The notes beneath the pieces are model-generated. The model ran no database searches and was not told where the DNA came from. It worked only from the letters and a program-made list of their open reading frames with translations. The position numbers and the translations under genes are program-made. Below, in pieces: positions 12,240-25,428 of a stretch of DNA of 64,000 nucleotides. Origin of the DNA: Bimuria novae-zelandiae CBS 107.79 (lineage: Eukaryota; Ascomycota; Dothideomycetes; Pleosporales; Didymosphaeriaceae); NCBI GenBank assembly GCA_010015655.1, contig ML976698.1, forward strand, positions 110,947-174,946, read 5' to 3'. Position 1 is the first letter of the stretch; each line of letters opens with the position of its first letter.

Positions 12240-14034
12240 AAACTCCCCTGTATATATTCTAAATAGATATACGCTATAAGACTTCTTTGCACTTAAATAC
12301 ATATTTAAAAAAAAGCTTATATAAGTGCTAAAGGATAAGGGAATTACACTATAATTAGATAGTAAAGGTACCTAAGCTTAGAAGCTATATAACATAGCTT
12401 AGGGGAAGGCGGAGACAGCTGCTCGTACGCAACCTCTATTACTATATAAGGTTCTGCACGAACGTATAAATAACACGCCGCCACTAGAATAACCTCCTTA
12501 GCAACCACAGCGAGCACCTATAATCGCACCGCAATTAGAGCTACGATACCCCTCGTACGAACGACAAATGCCAGTTCGCACGCCTACCGCCGCACTATAC
12601 CCGTATAGTACACCACCAGTCGAGCCATACCTATTAGAACCACCTATAGGACAGTACCCACCTGCGCAACTTCTATCGCCCCACAACCTATACAACCTCC
12701 CGCCACTAAGGGATAGCGTTAATAAACGGCTCCTAGTAGACAAGATAATATAATTTTAGAAGGCATAAAAGAAGGAGAATAACTACTTAGGCTAGCTATA
12801 TAATATACTAGTAGATAAAGTAAGAATATTTATTAATCTATACTAGCGCTTAAATATTTAGAATACTTAGTACGTAGATATTTTCTTAAATATTTTAATA
12901 GACTATGTAAGTGCGTACTACTTAAGTAGGATAGCCCCTAGCCATATATAAAAGTTATTATATAGAAAACTAAATAATTACTTTAATACTAACGTTAACT
13001 ATAGCTAGTACTAAATAGACTAGACGATAATAACCTTCGCACGGTGTAGATAAGAAAATCTAAAAAAGACCCTATATAAAGTCTTTAAGGCTATAATTAA
13101 TAAGCTTACTCTTATATAGAGAGCTCTAGGCCTGGAATTTTAAGGCAAAGTACTACTATATACTGCCGTTATACAAGCCTATAGAGGGCAACTAAAGCTT
13201 AAATAAGCTATATTCTTAATTAAACCTTTATATAAAGCTTTATTTAGTGACCTCCGCGCATTACTCTAAGTTATAATTAATAAATAGGCTAATATATACC
13301 TACTTAATTTAGTTAATTTATACTATATAGATTATAGATATAGATTAGCATCCTATATATAAGAATATACCTAGCTAAGATTTACTCCGCGCGGAAGAGT
13401 TTTCTAAGGATTATATAAACCTAGGTTATCCCTACAATTAATATTAAGACCCTATACAGTAGTTAAGAAATATTTCGTATATTATAAAGAAGGATGCTAG
13501 TTATCTAACTACCCCTAGACTAACCTTACGCGTGCGACTCGACAATACATCGCCACTATATAAAGAGAAAAAGAGCTAGGGAATCGTACGATAGGATTTG
13601 CAAAGAGGGATGCTAAAGAATAGAAAGCAAAGAGAGAGGGAAGACCGTAGCATTACTAAGGCAAGTCATTTATAGGGGAATAGGCAGTACGCAATTAGAG
13701 GGACCTATATAAAAGAGAAGGAGGTAACTAGTATAGAAGGCAACTCTTTAAATAAAAACAGAAAGTTGCTAGTGTCCGTACGCAGCAGCGTTACGGTCGG
13801 AATACTAGTTATCGCGCGAGAAGGATGCGCGTGCACGTGCGCGAACAGCTGTGCGCGAACATGTACATATTCTCCTTTTCGTCCGTACGACGAACAAGAC
13901 AAGCAAGAACCAGATGTTATTGCCCACCCCTACCATCCGTACGCTGTGCACACCATACACTACTCTTACTCTTACTACTTAAGTGCTTATCCTATAAGTA
14001 GCTAGCTAAAAGAGCCCATTCAACAGCTATCGCC
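12240..14034 (+). mobile_element. Degraded copia-type retrotransposon gag relic
   Basis: RIP-mutated sequence whose plus-strand translation reads as a fungal copia-like gag with stops at former Gln/Trp codons. A proline/tyrosine-rich N-terminal segment spans about 12410-12750 and a helical body about 12780-13430. A knuckle-like remnant KKYFVYYKEGC at about 13464-13500 is consistent with an ancestral CxxC...C motif. No pol domains or LTR pair were found, so the element is truncated. It abuts the Fot1/pogo relic at about 14035. Two patches (12480-12760, 13760-13960) are much less RIP-mutated than the rest. Confidence 0.55.
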
Positions 14035-15241
14035 TTAAAAGCTTTTTTAAATATTACTTTAAGTAATTATAGCCTTAAAAGTAGTAATAAAGCAAGGTAG
14101 GAACTTAATTTTAGTAATATACATAATATAGTTATATATTAGATCCTTAGCTTAGCGACTATACACTTCTTTAATAGTAAGACACACCCTACATCTAGTA
14201 GCTATAAAAGATACGACGAATATAGAGGTATATAAATAGTAATAATATTATTATTCTTATAGTATTATTAAAATTTAAGTAAGTTATAGCTCTTATAATA
14301 ATTAATAATAAGTAATTAATAGCTACTAATAGTACGCTTTTTTATATGCGCGTTAAAGTATTTTAGTTACTATAAACTAATCTTATTTATTATTTAGCTA
14401 TTCCTAAAGACTATAATAATCTAATTATAAGGTAGATCCTTTTTTTATACTAGATAGAGAGGTGATGCTTGCCTTAGAAAATAAGGAAAAATAAAATTGC
14501 CTAGCCTATCGCATTAATGCCTTAAATAGTTATAGTGTACTTTTAGTTACCCTATTATATGTTCTTTAGTCTACTTTAATGCTGAAAGCCTATAATAACT
14601 ACTTCTGTTAATATTATACCTATTATAAAGCTAGTCTTATTAAAATTATAGGTATCTTTATCTAGGATACTATACTTAGCTTTAGTATTCTTTATAAGCT
14701 AGAATTAGCCTTATATAACCTTAGGATCTTTACAGAAGGCTCTCTTATAGTTATACTTTTAATTAAATTTTGCTTAGAGCTCTAGCTAGCGCTTGATAAA
14801 ATTTATAGTCCAGTTTTAGCTAATAGGCTTATAACGTCGCTTAGCTAATAAAAAATTAGCTATATCTTTAATAATAATAAGATACTGCGGGAATCCTCGC
14901 TCGTTTAAGTTAAGTATATACTAAATAATTACTTACTTCTCTATTAGAAAGAAATTTATAAAGTTAGGTATATAATTAAGTTAAAAAGTTACTGTAGCGT
15001 GTCTTTATCTTAGTATTCTTTTAATAACGCTATAAACTACTATAGTGCGTAAAATTAAGAGTAGCCCGTCTCCTTTAATAGCTTAAAGCGTAAGCTATAA
15101 TTAGGCTTTTTTATTTATTTATTTTAGTAGCTAGTTAGGTAGTTAAGATATCGCGTTATACTATAAGTAATAGAGTGTTTCAATAGGGCCTTGGCATTTC
15201 TGGTCACTCTCTTGTGCCGGCCACTCGCTTGTGCAGTACGT
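14035..15241 (-). mobile_element. Fot1/pogo-type DNA transposon relic, copy A
   Basis: Minus-strand relic homologous, base for base over long stretches, to copy B on the plus strand at 16738-17676 and 23823 onward. The terminal repeat at its right end, read inward on the minus strand, begins ACGTACTGCACAAGCGAGTG and is bordered by TA at 15242-15243. Transposase remnants match the block seen in copy B. The left end is broken at about 14035, where copy B continues but A gives way to the gag relic. Stops are RIP-type. Confidence 0.7.
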
Positions 15242-15243
15242 TA

Positions 15244-16735
15244 ACTCTTAATAACTATAATAATCTTAAAATAATCCTAGTAAGCTACTTATAAGGCTAA
15301 TATACACTTTATAATATTAGCTTTTAATTAAGCCTAAATACAAAACAAATACTATCTAAATATTTAAAGTCTTTTAAACTATTTTATAATACTAACGTGC
15401 TAATAAGTCTACCTAATATAATTATTAATTTAACTTAAAAACGCTTATTAAGCTAAAACAGAAGGTAATTATTAAATATATCCTGAATCTAGATTAACGT
15501 GGATTTGCGCCTACATACATAGTTATACGTAATATAGCGGATAAGCTATTAGCTATGCGTGGCGGAGGCTAGGTTAGTGTCTATTAGCTACGTAACTTTA
15601 TTAAGCGTACGACCAGTAAAGGGCTTTATGTAAAGATTTTATATTAATTAAGAGCTAGTTTAAACTTATAAAGTAGGTAAAGGCTAAGTACGACATCTAT
15701 AATAAAAACATTTATAACTTTAATAAGTTTAGCTTCATAATAGGCAAGATTGTAACTTAGCTTATTATAATAAAATTAAAAAAGAAATTCTAATTAAAAC
15801 TATTTAATTAAGTAATTATAAGTAAATATTAGTAATCTAAAAAATTAACATTACTAAGTAGACTATGTTATTATTTATTATTTTTACCAGCTAGCACTAC
15901 TTATATATTTAGTATGAAAAGAATATCCTATATAACTAGACTATTATTATTAGTAATAATAGTTAAATAATTAATAAAATTTGACTTAAGTAGCTAAAGC
16001 ACTTTATTAAATATATAAAAAAAGGTAGTTAAACCGGGTTAACTACATATCTTTCATAGTTATAAGAGTTACTATTCTTTTAAGATTTAAAAGGTTTATA
16101 AAAAGAATAATATCTATACGCTTTATATACTACTACACTTATTGTATTTACTATAGCTACTTAATATTAATTACTTTTTGCTATTAAAGCGCGAGTATAG
16201 CTATAAGATTAAAAGTCTAATTTACTACTATGTTAACAATATTATAAAGCTTAAGTTTTTACTAGTCTTTAAGGTAGCCTTTACGTGATTATTTATAGTA
16301 ATTAATATTTATTTAGCCTTTTAAGGCGTAGGCCTTATTCCTCGCTAACTAAACGTTATTTTATTAAAGCTAAATATATAGCTTTATACGCCTATTTTTT
16401 TTTTGCTATTATAATAAAAGCTTTTTAAAAAGCTTAAATACTAAGTAATGTATATAACCTTAATATTTAATGAATATTAACATATAATCGCGTGCGGCGG
16501 TATAAAAGCTTATTATTAGCTTTAATTATTAAGGTAATTAGCTAGCTTAAAAAGGAGGTAAAAATAATAATGCTTTTAATTAAACTAATACGTAATTAAA
16601 TTACTAGCCTTAAAAAAGCTAATAAGGTAAAAATAAATCGTAGGCAGCGTAAGAAGAAGTAGGTATAAAAGTGAGTGACCTTAATAAAGGGAGAAGGAGA
16701 GGACATACTTGCTTAAAAGGAGGCTAACTAGTAGA
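15244..16735 (+). mobile_element. Fot1/pogo-type DNA transposon relic, copy C
   Basis: Plus-strand translation is a nearly complete but stop-ridden pogo/Fot1 transposase. A FAPTY...ADKLLAMRG block (helix-turn-helix/CENP-B side) lies near 15505-15560. The catalytic-core blocks up to a LL-LL-N--YF-LLKREYS-KI segment lie at about 16140-16220, and a basic tail (RRQRKKK) is near 16640. No terminal repeats of its own were identified. It sits between the inward ends of copies A and B. It is a different family from A and B. Confidence 0.6.
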
Positions 16736-17671
16736 TAACGTACTCTATAAGTAAGTGGCCGGCACAAGCGAGTGGTCAGAAATGCTAAGGCCCTATTAAA
16801 ACATTCTATTACCTATAGTATAACGCGATATCTTAACTACCTAACTAGTTACTAAAATCAAAAGAAGCCTAATTATAGCTTATGTTTTAAGCTATTAAAA
16901 GAAACGCGCTACTCTTAATTTTACACGCTATAATAGTCGATAGTATTATTAAAAAAATACTAAAATAAAGACACGCTAGAGGAACCGTTTAATTTAATTA
17001 TATATCTAACTTTATAAATTTCTTTTTAATAGAGATGTAAGTAATTATTTAGTATATACTTAACTTAGACGCGCGAGGATTTCTGCCCTAGTTTGTTACT
17101 ATTAAAGATATAGCTAATTTTTTATTAGCTAAGTAGTGTTATAAGCCTGTTAGTTAAAACTAGACTATAAACATTATAAAGCGCTAGCTAGAACTCTAAG
17201 TTAAGTTTAATTAAAAGTATAACTATAAGAAAGCCCTCTGTGAAGATCTTAAGGTTATATAAGGCTAGTTCTAGCTTATAGAGAATAATAAAGCCAAGTA
17301 TAGTATTCTAGATAAAAATACCTATAACTTTAATAAGACTAGCTTTATGTATTAAGATAGGCTAAAGAGCGTGTAGTAAAATAATTAAAAGTAAACTATA
17401 GTTATCTAGGGTATTAATATAATAGGCTAGGCGATTCTACCCTTCCTTATCTTCTAGGGCAAGCACCACCTCTCTATATAGTATAAAGAGAAGAATCTAC
17501 CTTATAGTTAGGTTATTATAGTCTCTAAGAATAGCTAAATAATAAATAAGCTTAATTTATAATGGCTAAAATACTTTAATGCGTATATAAAAAAGTACAC
17601 TATTAGTAGCTATTAATTACTTATTATTAATAGCTATAAGAGCTATAACTTACTTAAATTCTAGTAATACT

Positions 17672-17676
17672 ATAAG
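17672..17676 (+). repeat. 5-bp target duplication (left) of the copia element
   Basis: ATAAG immediately before the LTR; the same five bases follow the other LTR at 23818-23822. Confidence 0.9.
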
Positions 17677-17858
17677 TGTTGGAAGGCTCACTAGTGAAAG
17701 GAAATAACTATAAATACATTCTGTTGATGTCCCCTCTCTATCTGCTAAGGCTACAGAGTTGTATATGCTCTCGTCTAAGTAGGACCGAAGTAGGATCGAG
17801 TCGGCTGTTTGGGCATCGTTAGGCAGCCCATGTACCTACTAATACCTATGATCCGACA
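17677..17858 (-). repeat. 3' LTR of the copia element (182 bp)
   Basis: Begins TGT and ends ACA on the window strand; matches 23636-23817 at all but three positions, each an A/G transition. Confidence 0.92.
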
Positions 17859-20800
17859 CTGGAAATCTTTTCTTTCTGGATGGTTTGGTAGTGACTGTGT
17901 GTGTCTATCGTGACTGCGTGTGAAGCATCAAAAATCAGAGCCTGTTAGCCTCTATACCCAGCCCTCGACTCGGACTGTCAACTCATTACCATCGATAAAT
18001 CGCTTAAGGGCGCGGTTTGGTGTTGCCTTCGTAAAGGCGTCTGCAGGATTATCTTCACCGTTAATCTAGCGAATCTCCGTGATCTCGCGGCGCTCGTATG
18101 ATTGTCGTAGCGCCATAATATCAATCATAAGGCGCTTTTCCTTCGTCGTCCCGAGCTTCACAAGGCACTCGTACAGGGAGTACGAGTCGGTACAAATGAC
18201 TAGGGGAACTGGAGCTATACCAAGGCGTTCCGTGATCATCCTTAGGGTAGTCGCAATAACAATGCCAATGTCGAAGCCATTAACCATGCCATAAATCTCG
18301 GATGCAAGTACACTTCGTGTAACGCGCTTACACTTCGTTAAGCTATAGTGTATCATGTTACCGCGAATCAAGAATATATTTTCGACGTTAGTTAACTCGT
18401 TAACAAGCATCAGTACAAAGCCCAGCTACGAACTAAGGTCCCTGTTGTTAGCAAAGGAGCCATCCACAAAAACTATCAATTTAGCGTTAATAAGGTCGAC
18501 GGGTACGTAGCGCAGGCCGCGGTCGATGTTCTCTATCTACCATTTAAGGCGCTTGTTAAGTGCCTTTATGTCTTCGTCCAAAGGTTACTGCGCTTGCGCG
18601 GCCACGGACAAATCAAAAGAAGCCTCTGGTTAGCATATTAAGGCGATGTACGCCCCGCGAGCGCGCTGTTCCATATACTACTACGCGCGGTCGTGCGCCT
18701 TAATGTCTATAAGCTTAATCTTTCCTCCTTATCCCTTCTGCTTAACGTTCAAGATCGCTTCGCCATTTTCCATCGTAAGCATACAACCGTTAAAGTCTAG
18801 TTATACGTTTAGCGTTAAGACAGTCTTTAGTTTTAATCGAAACTAAGCTTCCTCGAGCTTCTTCTCTTCGAGCGACGAGAATGCGGCTATCCCCAGCATA
18901 AGGGTATCGTCAGTCTGCATACCAACGAGTCCGAAGGCGTCTGCGTCACTATTTGTAACCAGCAAGCAAGGGTCGTACGTTGATATGGACATGTCCAATT
19001 CCTTACGGTGATGTCCGTGGTACGTTATCCACCAGTAAACCCCTGCCTCCGCGATCCCATACAGCGGTTTAATAACGTAAAGCAGTGTGCCTTCTAGGTA
19101 TTTCAAGGCCAGTTCCAAGGGGAGATGTGCGAGAATCGTCCTTTAAAGATTTATCTACGCTTAAGGATATGCCTGCGTGATATCGCGCAGCTCAATAGTC
19201 ATCCCCCGTTATACAAGTGCGGGCGCCAAGGCCATAATCACACGCTAGCTACAGCGTTAAATAGTCAGAGACTATGTTAAGATAGCTTCCTTGCCATAGT
19301 CCTAGTAGCCTTGGATAACTAGACAGGATTTCTCGTAGGGCTTGGTTGTCTTCCCTTTGACCTCTCGTACGAGACGCGATTTGAATATTCGAATCCCGCT
19401 ATGCTGTTCCTTATCATACAGTTCAAACTTAAACACTCCACGGCCTACGAGATCACCAATCTCTTAATCATCAAACGCTTCGAAGGGTGCGCCTAGGGTC
19501 GTAATAACCCCATCGTTACGTAGCTTAATCGCTAGCTCATAGTCGGCCTCCTCCTTCTTCATCATGTACGCATACGCCTTGCTCTTGTTCTTTAATCCTA
19601 GAGGACGGCCTCTCTTGCGCAGTTGCGCTACCAACGGTACAGTTACATCCACAGGCGGCGCGTGTGGCGCGTGCAGCGCGTCAAGGTCAGTCCAAAGGTA
19701 GTCTAGTCTATAGTATGGCTTAACCACTATTGACCGGAATGTTGATGGGCCATTAACCATGTCAACGGTGACGTTGTGGCCGTCTATGCTTCTGACCTTG
19801 TACGGTCCGTTCCAGCCGTCACTTTCTCTCCATACCAAAACCTCGCTTTGTAGCGGGAGTGCAAGCACGTCTTCAGTAGCAGGTCCGTTCCAGGTGTTCA
19901 GGGCATCCGCGACCTAGCGTTCTACAGCAATCTTGCGCAGTGCTTTCGTCGCCTTTTAGATAGCCTCGCTGCGCTTAACCATTAACGGTGACGGCGGTAA
20001 CTCCGTCGTCATACGTGGGTACGCTCCGAAGACCAGCAAAGTCAGGACTAGCCCGTCCAGGCCAGCCATGTCGTTAACGGCTTTTACAGCCATCTAGAGG
20101 ATCGCTTGGTCAGACATAGTGCCAGCGAGCTCGGCATAGAGTATATCCCATGCGCGGCGTAGGGGTGCGTGATACCTCTCAGTCTTGCCTATAGACCAGT
20201 GCGCCTCCGTAGGCACTTGCTTGCACGTTACCCCCATAATCTTTACCTCGGCGCGGAACTCTGCACTCGCGAAGTTGGTGCCTGCGTCGTGTGTCAGGAT
20301 ATCCAGCGGGCCTTAGTAGGTGTCGATCCATAACATCCGTAGCGCCTGCCATGTCTCCTTGGCCAAAATAGCGCTGAGGAACCTTGCGCCTTGGAACGCA
20401 GTGGACGCATCAACTACATGCAGTACAGGCCTATTGCCTAGGTACATCACGTCTACAAGAATTTCGTAGTTAAAGTAGCGATCGTCCTTAAGGGTAAACT
20501 TAAATCGGCGCGGCGCGGAGCTATTAATCTAACAATAATAACAGAACTTCGTAATTTCCTCGAGAGTCCTTTCTTTAAAGTCATTATAGCCAGCGTTCTT
20601 TAATAGCTTGACGAGTCGCATGACAGCTAGGTGTCCGAACCAGCAATATAGCCGTCTTAACTCTGTCTCTGTCAGAAACATCGTTGCGCGCTCTCTCTTG
20701 TTGAGGTGAAACCACAAATGTCCCCATTTTCGGATCACTGGGGTGCGGTTTTCTCCTTGTACAAGCTCGTCCGTGGTGTTGTTAAAGTAGACATCCAGCC

Positions 20801-23635
20801 TGTCCATGTCCGCGAGGCACAGCAAGAACGGTGTAGGCGCTTCAAGCACTTCGAAATCGATTTTCCCGATTTCCATTAAGACCTGCGCAGTGCCAACAGA
20901 CGCTATAACACTGCCCTTGCCAAATTTAATAGATGCTTTTCCTGCCGTAGACATGTCTATCGTAACTATCGGGTCTTCCCGTGTCAGCGCGAGGTATTGT
21001 TCCCTGCCAACCGTGGACACATTAGCAGCGCCAGTGTCAGGCAGGATTCCTTAATACACAGATCGCGTATATCGATCCTCAATAAGAAATTGCGACGCTG
21101 GCGTTGACAGTGCGCGTCCGCAGTAGATATCGTCGCCAGAAATAGAGTGCAGGAATGCTTAATCTGCGAGGCATTGTTCCGTGAAGAATTACTATTCAAC
21201 GTACAAGTCTATGACGTCGTTATCGTCGTCTTCGTCCTCGTAGGCTTCCTCTTCTCTCCAGCCTTCTTGGTTGTACTGGGTCGCGTGTTCAATTCCCTCG
21301 TACTCCGCGAGGTACACAGAGAAGTCTGCTGGCGGCTGTGTGTCCGCAAAGTAACATGCGGAAAAGAACTACGCGCGGGCGGCCTTGCGCTCTTCGTCCG
21401 TATAGTTAGTTAACCAGCATTCTTCCTTTTAGCAGACAAAACACTTCTTCTTCCAGCGTGGCGTAAGTCTACGTCTACTGTCATAGCTATTAAAGCGCTG
21501 ACTGCCTCTAGTGCCTGCTTGGCCTCCTCGGAATCCACCGCTGAATCCACCTCTGCCTCTAGATCCTCCTCTAGATCCTCTAAATCCCCCTCGATCTCTT
21601 CCATTGCCGTTGTAGCGGCGGTCCAGATAGTACTAGTCTTCCGTGCTCCCCATCAGCATTTGTGTCGTGTGCTAACGTGCAAGGTGCGTCTCGATTGCAG
21701 ATCGGAGGTCTAAAAAGAGTCCTTCACAGATCAAAGCTGGCTTAAACAGTGCCATTTCGAGTTCAGGAACTCCACGGCACGCGTTAATAACAGTCGTACG
21801 TAGAGCATCTTCGCCTTTAAAGTTCTTCCCAAGCGCACGTTGGCACAGCTACAGCTTGTCTAGAAGGATCTACAACACCTCGTATAGGCCCTTTTCGGGG
21901 TTCTCCATGCGCGTACGAGCAAAGCTCGTAGTCGTCCAGTCCGTGTAGTAATGCTGGTGGTGGACGTCGTGGTCGAAATGGTTCTTAATAGCCATGTACG
22001 CACTGGCGAAGCTGTCGTCTCTCTCTACGACTTGGATGTAGAACATCTCTGCACGTCCAGTGAGAATACGAGGAAACACTGCATAAAACTCTTCCTCCTT
22101 AATATCGACCTGCCAGCAGATGCTGAAGAAGATCTTAATCTTATTATCCAAGAGGTCGTACGCGTCCCCTGTATACTTCTTACTATTATCCTAGATCTTC
22201 AAGAATTACGTTATCGTGCTGGCGTTAAGCCTATCGTTGCGTGACCATCGTGGCGACAGTGTCTTGTATGGGTCGTGGGGGAGTTCGGGCGGTCTGCTAG
22301 GTACGCCGATTGTCGGCTATTGCGGAAATGGCGTGATTTCGCGATACGCGGTCGCTGGCGGTCGTGTGTAAGTCTGCGGTCGCTATTATTGTGGTCGGTC
22401 GCCTTGTGCCCACTATTGTCGAGGTTGCTGTCTTCCGAGCGCACCACTAATGTACGGCGACTCTAGGCCGTCACGGTTCTGATATACCATTAGCGGTTCC
22501 TGGCTTCAAGCGCTTCTTCTTACTTCGTACTGCTCGCCTTACTGCAAGCCTTGCCTTGCTTCGTACTGCTCGCCTTATTGCAGGCCTTAAGAGGCCTGCC
22601 ACGACGGTAGTGGTTGCATGTGCGACGGCGTTGGGCGTGGACTAGCTGATAGGTTGGTTTGCTGCGGTTGTTCGACCACAGGGGCTGTCTGTTGCGTGTT
22701 CTGTTCGGCCGCGGGCGCTGTTCGCTGCGTGTTCTGTTCGGCCGCAGGCGCTGTTCGTTGCGTGTTCTGTTGGCGTTTGTATGCTTTTAACCGGTGATCG
22801 AATTCCATCGCTTTAAACTCCGCAGGGTCCCATTCGGGAGAGTTATCCATAGCCCGTGTCTTGTATATAAAATCAACTACCCTAGCGCGATTATTGCCCG
22901 TGTATATTCCCTTATACCACAGCACAGTCTTAAGAGCTTTAAGAGTACTTCGCTCAACCTTAAGGAACATGTCTCTTGTCCAATCCTCAAAGTCCACTTT
23001 AAAATCGTCAAAAAGCTCGTCATCGCAGATTATTACTACATAGTAGTCGTGAACCATCTTAGCGACCCAGGTTATTGCGTGCGTCTTGTCGGCGTCCGCT
23101 GGTGCGGGTATATCCCAGAGAGATGTGTTAATAACATCAAGCCCAACAATGTACGGACAGTCTCTTATAAGATGCTTAGCGGTAAACTTAGTCCATATAG
23201 AAGGAGGTACCTCGCGTACGCTTGTGCTATGCTCTAATAGTTCGTTAAGCAGTTAGTCTTAAACAGCAGCGTCCTCGTTACTAGAGCTACTCTCGTTGTC
23301 CGCCATCGTGTTAGCGGGTGTCGAAGCGTTGTTAGTGTTAACGCGTTGTTAGTGTTATCTTGCTAGTTAGTCAGTTCCAGCGTGTTGTTGTCGTACGTAA
23401 TCGGGTTATTAAGAGACATTCGTACGGTTGTATCGTAATGCGTTGCTAACGCGCTGTGATCGAGCTTCAGCCTAAATCAGTAGCTATAGAGGGAGGTTTT
23501 AATCGCTATGCGTTATCTCTGCCTCGCTCTGTTCTTAGCACATATGCCTTGTCCCGAGATATATCACGTCGGGGTGTCGACAGTCTGTCTCTTCTACCTT
23601 GCTATCTGTGATCGCCTTAAGCAATCACTAATCAG

Positions 23636-23817
23636 TGTTAGAAGGCTCACTAGTGAAAGGAAATAACTATAAATGCATTCTGTTGATGTCCCCTCTCTAT
23701 CTGCTAAGGCTACAGAGTTGTATATGCTCTCGTCTAAGTAGGACCGAAGTAGGATCGAGTCGGCTGTTTGGGCATCGTTGGGCAGCCCATGTACCTACTA
23801 ATACCTATGATCCGACA
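23636..23817 (-). repeat. 5' LTR of the copia element (182 bp)
   Basis: Near-identical partner of 17677-17858. The minus-strand gag region lies just inside it, which makes it the 5' LTR. Confidence 0.92.
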
Positions 23818-23822
23818 ATAAG
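23818..23822 (+). repeat. 5-bp target duplication (right) of the copia element
   Basis: ATAAG, same as 17672-17676; the pogo relic resumes directly after it. Confidence 0.9.
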
Positions 23823-24329
23823 GATAATAAAATTATTATTTTTTATATGCCTCTATATTTATCACACCTCTTATAGCTACTAGGTATAGGGTGTTCCTCG
23901 TTATTAAAGAAGGCGTATAGGCGCTAAGCTAAGGATCTAATACGTAACTATATTACGTATATTACTAAAACTAAGTTCCTACCTTACTTTATTACTACTT
24001 TTAAGGCTATAATTACTTAAAGTAATATTTAAGAAAGCTTTTAAGGTGCTAGCCTTATTTCTCTTAACTTAGAAGTAGTAATATTAAAGCTTAATATTTA
24101 CCTATATATACTATTACTAGTAACTAATAGAAGCCTTTAGTAGTTATAAATGCCTAGTAACTGTAATGGACTACGCCTAGTTATTGCCTCGGATCCTTAA
24201 CCCTCGGTTATGCGAACTCTAGATATATAAGTTCGACGCCTAAAGCTTAACTTTAGACTCTTTATTAAATTTATAAGCATTCTTTTAGCACTTTTAGCTC
24301 CTTAAGCACCTAGCCCTTTATATTAAATT

Positions 24330-25390
24330 TAATTACTTTTACCTATCGCGGGATAAGTAGATTTTAAATATAACTATAGACTAAAGCTACGAAGTAGTAT
24401 ACGAAGTTAAAGGACTTATATAAATAAATACTATAAAAGTAACGCCTAGACCTACGAGGAGATAAAACCCTCCTTAGTAAGTAATTAAAAAGGAGTCCTA
24501 ATAGATACTTAACGCTAGTAAGACTATCTTTACTAAATAAAAAGTTATAGAAATAAAAATAAAACCTTTTACTAAAGGTCCGCGTTTTAGCGCGAACGAT
24601 TATACGCAGCGAGCTATTAGCTTATAAAAAAGTAATAGCTAAGGAAATAAAAGAATAGCCTCCCTATTTATAACTAAACTTTAGGTATTAGAAGTTAATA
24701 AGAATAAAATATAATAATTCTTAAGTAAGGTTAAAGTACTTATTAACCTCTAAAATACCTTTTAGACTCTACTATAAAAAGCAAGAGGACTAACTAAAAA
24801 AATAGTAAAGAAGCACTAAGAACCCCTAATAATATAATAATACTCTTAAAAAATAAGAGGTACGAATTAGCTATTAAAAGCAGACTAATAAATAGAGCTA
24901 CTAAAGAGATTAATAGTAAAGCTTATCTTAAACTAAGGAAGAAGCCGCCACCCTAAAATCCTTAATTTAGCCTACTTTAATAGTAAATAATAGGATTACT
25001 ACTACTTTAAGATAGTAATATAATATAAGCTCCTAGAGGATAGGGACTACCTTAGAAATATACCTAAATATATTATTAGTTAACTAATAGAACGCATAGT
25101 AAGAGTGAGAATTACGTACTTAAACTACTATCTAGGATATATTAAAGATAACCTCTAAAAGCTACTAGACTATAACTTTTATAACTACTTAGTAGAAGAA
25201 ATCGCGCGTAACTACTTACTTATAATATAATAAGGGAACTAGAAGCTTCGTAACTTTAACTTTAACTTTAATAACTATGCTATAAAAGCTAAGAAGTATA
25301 ATTAAAAAATCTTAAAAAACTTATACTTTTAAAGCCTTTATAAGGACTTATAGGACTAAATAGTTATAATAAATATAAATAAGCACCCCC
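24330..25390 (+). mobile_element. RIP-mutated retrotransposon gag-like relic
   Basis: Plus-strand translation of about 24840-25340, with RIP-type stops, reads as a retrotransposon capsid-like protein (KLLEDRDYLRNIPKYIIS, then a LLDYNFYNYLVEEIARNYL segment). No protease, RT or LTR was seen, and 24140-24330 could not be assigned. It ends abruptly at about 25390, where ordinary-composition sequence of the broken ZIP gene starts. Confidence 0.5.
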
Positions 25391-25428
25391 AGTTAAGGCG
25401 AACCCGCTCTGGAAGAACTCATAGCGCC

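Larger units (their letters stand above)
17677..23817 (-). mobile_element. Ty1/copia LTR retrotransposon, degenerate, 6.14 kb
   Basis: Two 182-bp LTRs flank a minus-strand gag-pol frame and the whole is bordered by ATAAG duplications. On the minus strand the order is gag (about 23060-22150), protease (DTGAAN at about 21024-21038), and integrase. The integrase shows FCYYC near 20529, VVDAST near 20410, HDAGTNF near 20280 and GKTERYH near 20175. Reverse transcriptase follows (about 19130-18840, QTDD near 18910), then RNase H (about 18480-18030, ending NPADAFTK). Integrase before RT defines copia. Integrase Asp, Asp and Glu are visible, but the frame is cut by many TAG/TAA codons at former Gln/Trp positions. 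It is inactive yet far less mutated than the pogo sequence it sits in, so it inserted later or escaped most RIP. A purine-rich tract precedes the 3' LTR. Confidence 0.9.
16738..24140 (+). mobile_element. Fot1/pogo-type relic, copy B, interrupted by a copia element
   Basis: Begins ACGTACTCTATAAGTAAGTG after a TA dinucleotide at 16736-16737. Transposase remnants on the plus strand include DKNTYNFNKTSFM (D-E-T-G core altered by RIP) near 17310-17350 and a WVIIVSKNS block near 17505-17535. At 17676 the sequence is interrupted by the 6.14 kb copia element and resumes at 23823, continuing the transposase C-terminus. The resumed part is colinear with copy A (reverse complement of about 14035-14280), which proves the join. 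A right terminal repeat was not found; the end at about 24140 is approximate. Confidence 0.75.

Noticed and set aside
12568..12753. Pro/Tyr-rich open frame of 61 codons
   Set aside because: It is the least RIP-mutated patch of the gag relic and continues the gag translation on both sides; not a separate gene.
18066..23057. Several minus-strand frames of 70-163 codons as separate genes
   Set aside because: They are consecutive pieces of one copia gag-pol frame separated by RIP-type stops.
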